The position numbers and the translations under genes are program-made. Below, one piece after another: positions 58,699 through 64,000 of a DNA stretch of 64,000 nt. Under the pieces are notes generated by a model. The model saw nothing but the letters and a program-made list of their open reading frames with translations, did not search any database and was not told where the DNA came from. Source of the DNA: an uncultured Alteromonadaceae bacterium (GTDB lineage: Bacteria > Pseudomonadota > Gammaproteobacteria > Enterobacterales > Alteromonadaceae); the NCBI GenBank assembly GCA_947503265.1, contig CANNDC010000011.1, positions 62,001 through 126,000 of the forward strand. Reading direction: 5' to 3'. Every line of letters starts with the position of its first letter. Within the stretch, counting starts at the first letter, position 1.

Positions 58699-60636
58699 TT
58701 AGTTTAAAAACTTTCGGTCTACTTGCATTTTTGCTAAATCTTTAAACAATTCAGAGTCTTGCCCTAGACGCGAAGCGTAAATTTCTCGATAAGCCAGTAC
58801 CGCTTTGACATAGTTACGAGTTTCTTTATATGGGATGGTTTCTATCCAAATATCTACTGGTAATCCTTCGTCTGGCAGCCATTGTCTGACTCGTCGCCAT
58901 CCGGCATTGTATGAGGCCGTCGCCAATACTGAATTGTTATTCATTTTATCCATTAAATAACTTAAGTATTGAGTACCAAATTCTGCATTGGTATCCGGAT
59001 CAAATAACACACTAGTTTTGACCTTTTTCTTGGCAAGATATCTAGCTGTAGAGGGTAGAAGTTGCATCAGGCCCTTCGCTCCGGCCCCCGATGACGCATC
59101 GGTCATGAATGAACTTTCGCGTCTGGTAATCGCAAATGTCCAAGCGGGGTCAACCTTATGTTTATTTGATTGACCTAACAATTGTTCACGATATGCCAAC
59201 GGGAATCGTCGTTTAATATCATCTAGATAGCCCGTATTGGAAAAACCGAATATCGCTCTATCGTGCCACCCCCAGCTGTTAGCCAACACTGCGGAGACTA
59301 ACTTCTGTTCGTTACTTAGGGTTGACTGTAAATAGAACCACTCTCTTCTGGCGCTTGTAAATCTCTCCAACTGCAAAAATTCGTAAGCACGCTGTGCAGC
59401 AGGTAAATTACCAATGACGGCTAATTGTTCAACGGTAAAATCGAGTGGCACATCTTTGATTGAGGGTTTCTTGGATAGTTTTGCGCTCGCTAAAAAACCG
59501 TAATAGTGTCGTTGCTTAGATAGATAATCAAACCGTTGCAATGCGTTCTCTTTGGTATCAATTTCACCAAAGGCTCGACCCTGCCAGTATTGAAAACTAA
59601 ATTCATTTGCAATTTCTGTTGGCGCCAAGTCAATCAACTCAAGCACATTCTGCCATTTTTGCTGTTTCAGTACATGGGCAAGATGCCAGCGATATAGTTC
59701 TTCATCAGGTTTAGAGTGATCAACTTTTTCCAACCATTCTTGTGCTTTTTGATGATCTCTTATGGCCAATGCCACGGCAAATTTTCTTGCGACTTTTTGT
59801 TCTACTTCGTAACCCACTTTGTACTTTTTGATTAGTGCTTGCCATGTTTTCAAAGCTAATTCTTGATCACGCCAAATTAGTCTCGTTAATCCATAAGCCA
59901 GTATTTGCAATTCCTTTTCAGAATACTTAGCTGGAAACAGAGATAAACGACTCACGTAGGAGGGGGAACGGCGCACTTTCAACCAAAGATCGGCTAAATA
60001 TTGGTAGTCAGGATCGAGCAACTTTTTTAAATAGGGGATCAAGGTATGATTCCCACCATCAGCAGCGAGTACCAACCTTTGCCAAATTCGATCTTGCGTT
60101 CGATACCCTGCTTTGTGCCAAGCATTGAATATGGCATCACACTCACTTGGTTGTGACTGTCCAACAATCCACATCTTGGTAATTTCATCGAACAGTTGAG
60201 TGTTATTGGGAGACTTGTCTAACTGAAACTCTAGATTCTGACAACTCAACTCGGCATTGCTAGTGGGTTTATAATTACTGATGTACAACTCTGCCAAATT
60301 CTTATTGGCTAAATAATTCAACCATTTTTTACGTAGTGGCCAATCAAGAGGAGTAGAGCGGTACTTTTCCAAAAAATTTTCTATTTTTTGTTGATTGGAT
60401 AAATACGGAAAAGCTAGCAAGGATTTTTGCTCAATATAGGGTTCTAACGGATACCCTTCTATTAGCTTACGAAGTTCTTTGTATCGAGCAGATGTGGGCT
60501 TGTTAGCAATTCTTTCCAATGCCTTGAAGGCTTCACGCTGCATAACACGTGTTTCTTCAGACTGCACTTCTGTTTCAGCATAGTTAGCGCTACTTATAAC
60601 TAAGAAAAACAGTGCAAGAATAGATTTGTACGTCAC
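58699..60636 (-). CDS. slt: Soluble lytic murein transglycosylase Slt
   Basis: 645 residues. Signal peptide; a long alpha-helical superhelix (TPR-like, about 30-450); and a C-terminal SLT domain with catalytic Glu507 in TRRESSF and the family signature GAKGLMQLLPSTARYLA. It cleaves peptidoglycan glycosidic bonds in the periplasm. Length is like E. coli Slt70 (645). Confidence 0.94.
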   Translation of the reverse strand: MTYKSILALFFLVISSANYAETEVQSEETRVMQREAFKALERIANKPTSARYKELRKLIEGYPLEPYIEQKSLLAFPYLSNQQKIENFLEKYRSTPLDWPLRKKWLNYLANKNLAELYISNYKPTSNAELSCQNLEFQLDKSPNNTQLFDEITKMWIVGQSQPSECDAIFNAWHKAGYRTQDRIWQRLVLAADGGNHTLIPYLKKLLDPDYQYLADLWLKVRRSPSYVSRLSLFPAKYSEKELQILAYGLTRLIWRDQELALKTWQALIKKYKVGYEVEQKVARKFAVALAIRDHQKAQEWLEKVDHSKPDEELYRWHLAHVLKQQKWQNVLELIDLAPTEIANEFSFQYWQGRAFGEIDTKENALQRFDYLSKQRHYYGFLASAKLSKKPSIKDVPLDFTVEQLAVIGNLPAAQRAYEFLQLERFTSARREWFYLQSTLSNEQKLVSAVLANSWGWHDRAIFGFSNTGYLDDIKRRFPLAYREQLLGQSNKHKVDPAWTFAITRRESSFMTDASSGAGAKGLMQLLPSTARYLAKKKVKTSVLFDPDTNAEFGTQYLSYLMDKMNNNSVLATASYNAGWRRVRQWLPDEGLPVDIWIETIPYKETRNYVKAVLAYREIYASRLGQDSELFKDLAKMQVDRKFLN

Positions 60637-60767
60637 TTTTAACTCATTTCAACAATTAGAAACGAACAATAAAATAATTTACCGAATAAGCATAGTGAAA
60701 GTACAGTTTAGATAAAACAAATAGTCCTTCTAAGGTGCACCTCGATTAAAAAGCGTCTAATTGGAAC

Positions 60768-60796
60768 AAAAAGTATACAGCAAAGGTCAGCAGTCC
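60768..60796. repeat. Half-copy of the rapA-upstream element end
   Basis: AAAAAGTATACAGCAAAGGT followed by CAGCAGTCC matches, with a few changes, the right end of the element at 12083-12105 (AAAAACATACAGCAAAGGTC then AACAGACC). No second arm is visible within 300 bp, so it is a solo end. Confidence 0.5.
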
Positions 60797-60809
60797 ATAG
60801 CCTGCCGAA

Positions 60810-61319
60810 TTAATTGATAACGACTTCTCCGGTCCAGGAATAATAAGTAAAACTCAAAGAATCTTGTTTTAAAAACGTATAAGTACAGCTTTGTTGCGCA
60901 CCCAAATCAGCCGAATAAGTAGCATCATCCAATGAACCACCTGCTGCCGCAACTATTTCATCACTTACCAATACAGCTCTAAAAACATCCAAGCAATCAT
61001 TGTCAGAATCCGTTGCTTTACTTCTTCCTCGTGTATCAGCCGGGAAACCGTATTTGTTGACAGAAAGGTCACCACCTGCGTCTGCATCCCCACTTAAATC
61101 AATAAAATCTTGTTGCGCCTTTCCTTGACCTCGTATTTGCCAAGCCATGTGCACCTGATCGACACCAGATTTGAAATTCGCTGCTAGATTTCTAAAGCGC
61201 GCTTCTTCGGCATCACCAGAAAGATCAATAAATTTAGGAGCGGCAACAGCGGATAAAGTACCGAGTAAAATGATAACAATGATTAATTCTATGAGGGTGA
61301 AACCAAGATTTTTTTGCAT
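60810..61319 (-). CDS. Type IV pilin-like protein (MshA-like)
   Basis: 169 residues. Class III signal MQKNLG-FTLIELIIVIILLGTL with the prepilin-peptidase site after Gly and Glu at position +5. It is followed by the MSHA-style APKFIDLSGDA. The motif FIDLSGDA occurs twice, at DNA 61209-61232 and 61083-61106. Two C-terminal-half Cys residues (about 117 and 145) could form the disulfide-bonded D-region. Start at ATG 61319, because the pre-pilin leader begins there. No assembly genes are adjacent. Confidence 0.82.
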   Translation of the reverse strand: MQKNLGFTLIELIIVIILLGTLSAVAAPKFIDLSGDAEEARFRNLAANFKSGVDQVHMAWQIRGQGKAQQDFIDLSGDADAGGDLSVNKYGFPADTRGRSKATDSDNDCLDVFRAVLVSDEIVAAAGGSLDDATYSADLGAQQSCTYTFLKQDSLSFTYYSWTGEVVIN

Positions 61320-61473
61320 ACAACTAGTCCGTAAAATAGATAAAAATAAAGAGTCCAAATGATTAAAAAAGGGGAGATTTCTGACCATTAGACTTTTGTC
61401 TAAGAAACGCGGTTTTATGGTATGAAGTTTTATACAAAGTGATTGGATATATTGACCTTTCGCATTGAAAATA

Positions 61474-61490
61474 AACAGATCCGACCATAT
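61474..61490 (+). promoter_or_regulatory. Possible FadR-like operator upstream of fadB
   Basis: AACAGATCCGACCATAT resembles the FadR binding core (TGGTCCGACCA-type) on one side only. It lies about 100 bp before fadB. Confidence 0.25.
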
Positions 61491-61586
61491 GTTATTCAGA
61501 TGTTGAAATTAGGTTGCGCTTTCAAAACTATTCAACAAAAATCTAACATCCCTAAATATCCTTACCCTACAATTAAGGAGATAATA

Positions 61587-63758
61587 ATGATATTTGAAGG
61601 CAACAGCCTTTGTGCACGATTTATTGAGGACGATTCCAATTCTGGTCTGGTTGAATTGGTGTTCGATGCTCAAGGATCCGTGAATAAATTCGATCAAAAT
61701 ACAGTTTCAGAACTTGATGCTGCCACCCAAGCACTAGCGAGCAACGATAACGTTAAAGGCGTTTTGGTGCGGTCTGCTAAATCGACTTTTATTGTCGGTG
61801 CAGACATTACCGAATTTACCGCTCTATTCGCTTTACCTGAAAATGAAGTATTAGAATGGGTTGCAAAAACCTCACAGGTATTTGACCGATTTGAAGACCT
61901 CCCTGTACCGACTATTGCTGCAGTAAATGGCTTTGCTCTTGGAGGTGGTTGTGAAATGACCTTGGCCTGTGATCTGCGAGTAGCGGATACTACCGCGAGT
62001 ATCGGCTTGCCTGAGGTGAAACTTGGCCTAATGCCAGGATTTGGCGGCACAGTTCGATTGCCTAGGTTAATTGGCTCAGACAACGCATTGGAGTGGATGA
62101 CAACCGGTCGTGACCGAAAAGCGCCTAAAGCCTTGGCTGAAGGTGCTGTCGATGCTGTTGTTGAACCTAGCAATCTAACAAAAGCGGCAATCAGCATGTT
62201 ACAGGATGCAATTGATGGAAAGTTCGATTGGCAGGCTAGACGTGCTCAGAAAAAATCTCCTCTGACGTTAAGTAAAAATGAATCCATGATGAGCTTTTCA
62301 ACGGCCAAAGCCATGGTAGCTGCACAAGCGGGTAAGCATTATCCTTCACCACATATGATGGTGGATACGGTTGCCAAGGCATCAACTCTCGACCGTGAAG
62401 GTGCGCTTAAATTAGAAAATCAAGGCTTTGTTACTTTAGCGAAAACTGACGCAGCTAAGGCGCAAGTGGGTATTTTCTTAGCGGATCAGTTAGTCAAAAG
62501 TAAAGGGAAAAAACAAGCTAAAGCAGCGACCAAAGCAATCAATCAAACCGCTGTCTTGGGCGCAGGAATTATGGGTGGGGGTATCGCATACCAATCGGCC
62601 GTAAAAGGTACACCTGTCATCATGAAAGATATTGCCCAGCCAGCACTGGATTTGGGGTTGAAAGAAGCCGCTAAAATCCTTGCCAAGGGAATGCAACGTG
62701 GCAAAGTTGATGCGACCAAAATGGCAACAACGTTGAATAACATTGTGCCTACCTTGGAATACTCCGCAATGAAAGATGCCGATTTGATTATTGAAGCGGT
62801 TGTTGAAAATCCCAAGGTAAAAGGCATTGTGTTAAAAGAAACCGAAGATGCCGTTGCAGATGATGCGATTATTTGTTCCAACACCTCGACGATTTCCATC
62901 AATCAACTGGCAAAAAGTTTAGATAAACCTGAACGATTCTGTGGAATGCACTTTTTTAACCCCGTACATAAAATGCCATTAGTCGAGATTATTCGCGGAG
63001 AAAACACTTCTGAAAGCACTATTTCAGCGGTGGTTGCAGCTACTTTAAAAATGGGTAAAACCCCAATTGTTGTCAACGATTGCCCGGGGTTCTTAGTTAA
63101 CCGTGTTTTGTTCCCCTACTTTGCTGGATTCAGCAAACTTGTATTGGATGGCGCTGATTTTGTTGCGGTCGACAAAGTGATGGAAAAAGTATTTGGTTGG
63201 CCGATGGGCCCAGCTTTCTTGTTAGATGTGGTGGGAATGGACACGGCTGACCATGCCTCGGGTGTGATGTCAGATGGTATTCCCGAGCGTATGCAAAAAA
63301 TCGCTAACGATCCTGTTACTTGTTTGTTCCGCGCTGAACGCTTTGGACAGAAAAACGGAAAAGGATTCTACAATTTTGGTACGGATAAACGTGGTCGTCC
63401 AACCAAAGTGGCAGCAGAAGAAGCTTACGAGCTGTTTGCACCCCATTGTGCTGAAAAACAAGACTTCGATGCCGAAGATATAATCGCTCGCACCATGATT
63501 CCTATGGCAAATGAAGCTATTCGTTGTCTGGAAGAAGGGATAGTTGCTAGTGCCGCCGAAGCAGACATGGCATTACTGTATGGGCTAGGATTCCCTCCAT
63601 TCAGAGGAGGAATTTTCCGTTACATCGAAACAATGGGCTTGGATAATTTTGTTGCTTTGGCCGACAAATATGCAGACCTCGGGCCTATTTATCAGGTATC
63701 GGATGGTGTGCGCGAAATGGCAGCCAATCGCAAATCTTACTTTCAACAATCAGCATAA
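61587..63758 (+). CDS. fadB: Fatty-acid oxidation complex alpha subunit FadB
   Basis: 723 residues. The N-terminal enoyl-CoA hydratase/isomerase domain (about 1-190; IVGADITEF and [16 protein letters not shown]) is fused to a 3-hydroxyacyl-CoA dehydrogenase (about 315-715) with the NAD motif [13 protein letters not shown] and [16 protein letters not shown] at 61587 has AAGGAG 6 nt upstream and matches the E. coli start (MLYKGDTL...); an open frame extending to 61443 is not conserved. fadA follows in 21 bp, so they form the usual fadBA operon. Confidence 0.96.
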   Translation: MIFEGNSLCARFIEDDSNSGLVELVFDAQGSVNKFDQNTVSELDAATQALASNDNVKGVLVRSAKSTFIVGADITEFTALFALPENEVLEWVAKTSQVFDRFEDLPVPTIAAVNGFALGGGCEMTLACDLRVADTTASIGLPEVKLGLMPGFGGTVRLPRLIGSDNALEWMTTGRDRKAPKALAEGAVDAVVEPSNLTKAAISMLQDAIDGKFDWQARRAQKKSPLTLSKNESMMSFSTAKAMVAAQAGKHYPSPHMMVDTVAKASTLDREGALKLENQGFVTLAKTDAAKAQVGIFLADQLVKSKGKKQAKAATKAINQTAVLGAGIMGGGIAYQSAVKGTPVIMKDIAQPALDLGLKEAAKILAKGMQRGKVDATKMATTLNNIVPTLEYSAMKDADLIIEAVVENPKVKGIVLKETEDAVADDAIICSNTSTISINQLAKSLDKPERFCGMHFFNPVHKMPLVEIIRGENTSESTISAVVAATLKMGKTPIVVNDCPGFLVNRVLFPYFAGFSKLVLDGADFVAVDKVMEKVFGWPMGPAFLLDVVGMDTADHASGVMSDGIPERMQKIANDPVTCLFRAERFGQKNGKGFYNFGTDKRGRPTKVAAEEAYELFAPHCAEKQDFDAEDIIARTMIPMANEAIRCLEEGIVASAAEADMALLYGLGFPPFRGGIFRYIETMGLDNFVALADKYADLGPIYQVSDGVREMAANRKSYFQQSA

Positions 63759-64000
<242 letters not shown>

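Noticed and set aside
61443..61586. 48-residue N-terminal extension of FadB
   Set aside because: AAGGAG and the conserved FadB start are at 61587; the upstream part is leader DNA.

Overview
The window is chromosomal DNA of a moderately AT-rich marine gammaproteobacterium. The best fit is Alteromonadales, family Alteromonadaceae (Paraglaciecola/Glaciecola-like). This rests on gene order (rapA-rluA; rppH-ptsP-lgt-thyA; ftsB-ispD-ispF-truD ... pcm-DUF368-nlpD-rpoS; rplU-rpmA-obgE; fadB-fadA) and on how the proteins read. It is inference, because no rRNA gene is present. Nearly all of the window is coding. I see no rRNA, tRNA, CRISPR array, prophage or intact transposase.

Layout. 1-4.5 kb: 3' end of tolC, a one-domain voltage-gated cation channel, and a large TPR lipoprotein of the PEP-CTERM/exopolysaccharide type (PrsT). 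4.5-9.4 kb: deaD, cysG and a predicted exported transglutaminase-like protein. 9.4-12.1 kb: PIN-PhoH ATPase translationally coupled to a REC-GGDEF diguanylate cyclase (minus strand), then a 185-bp inverted-repeat element in front of rapA. 12.1-18.6 kb: rapA-rluA, a DUF3530 protein, a small unknown and an AmpG-like permease. 18.6-25.9 kb: a tightly packed minus-strand run, rppH-ptsP-tauE-like-lgt-thyA-REC/CheC-PAS/GGDEF, with gaps of at most 19 nt, so two signalling genes are appended to a housekeeping operon. 26-31.7 kb: mutH and DUF4174, DUF4345, a methyltransferase-like lipoprotein, an OsmC-like protein, an aromatic amino-acid permease and a class I methyltransferase.

31.7-37.7 kb (minus): aldehyde dehydrogenase plus an acetolactate-synthase-like TPP enzyme, a membrane-anchored AraC-type regulator, and a CYTH-CHAD triphosphatase divergent from an SH3 (YgiM-like) protein. 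38.7-42.5 kb: putA lacking its DNA-binding domain. 42.6-48.8 kb: ftsB-ispD-ispF-truD, pcm, DUF368, nlpD and rpoS, with surE missing from its usual place. 48.9-64 kb: tpx, a small membrane protein, efpL, folA, an extracellular-solute-binding lipoprotein, obgE, rpmA, rplU, ispB, pepQ, a TPR/TonB-C protein, slt, a type IV pilin-like protein, fadB and the start of fadA.

Functionally this is a core chromosomal segment (translation, isoprenoid, envelope, stress sigma factor and beta-oxidation genes) with a few accessory insertions. The least explained items are the inverted-repeat element upstream of rapA with a half-copy near 60.8 kb, the REP-like palindrome between rpmA and obgE with a decayed relative near 57.1 kb, the calcium-type selectivity filter of the channel, the c-di-GMP genes hitched to conserved operons, and the ALDH/TPP-enzyme/membrane-AraC cluster. 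I found no clear-cut, wholly new multi-gene defence or mobile system.
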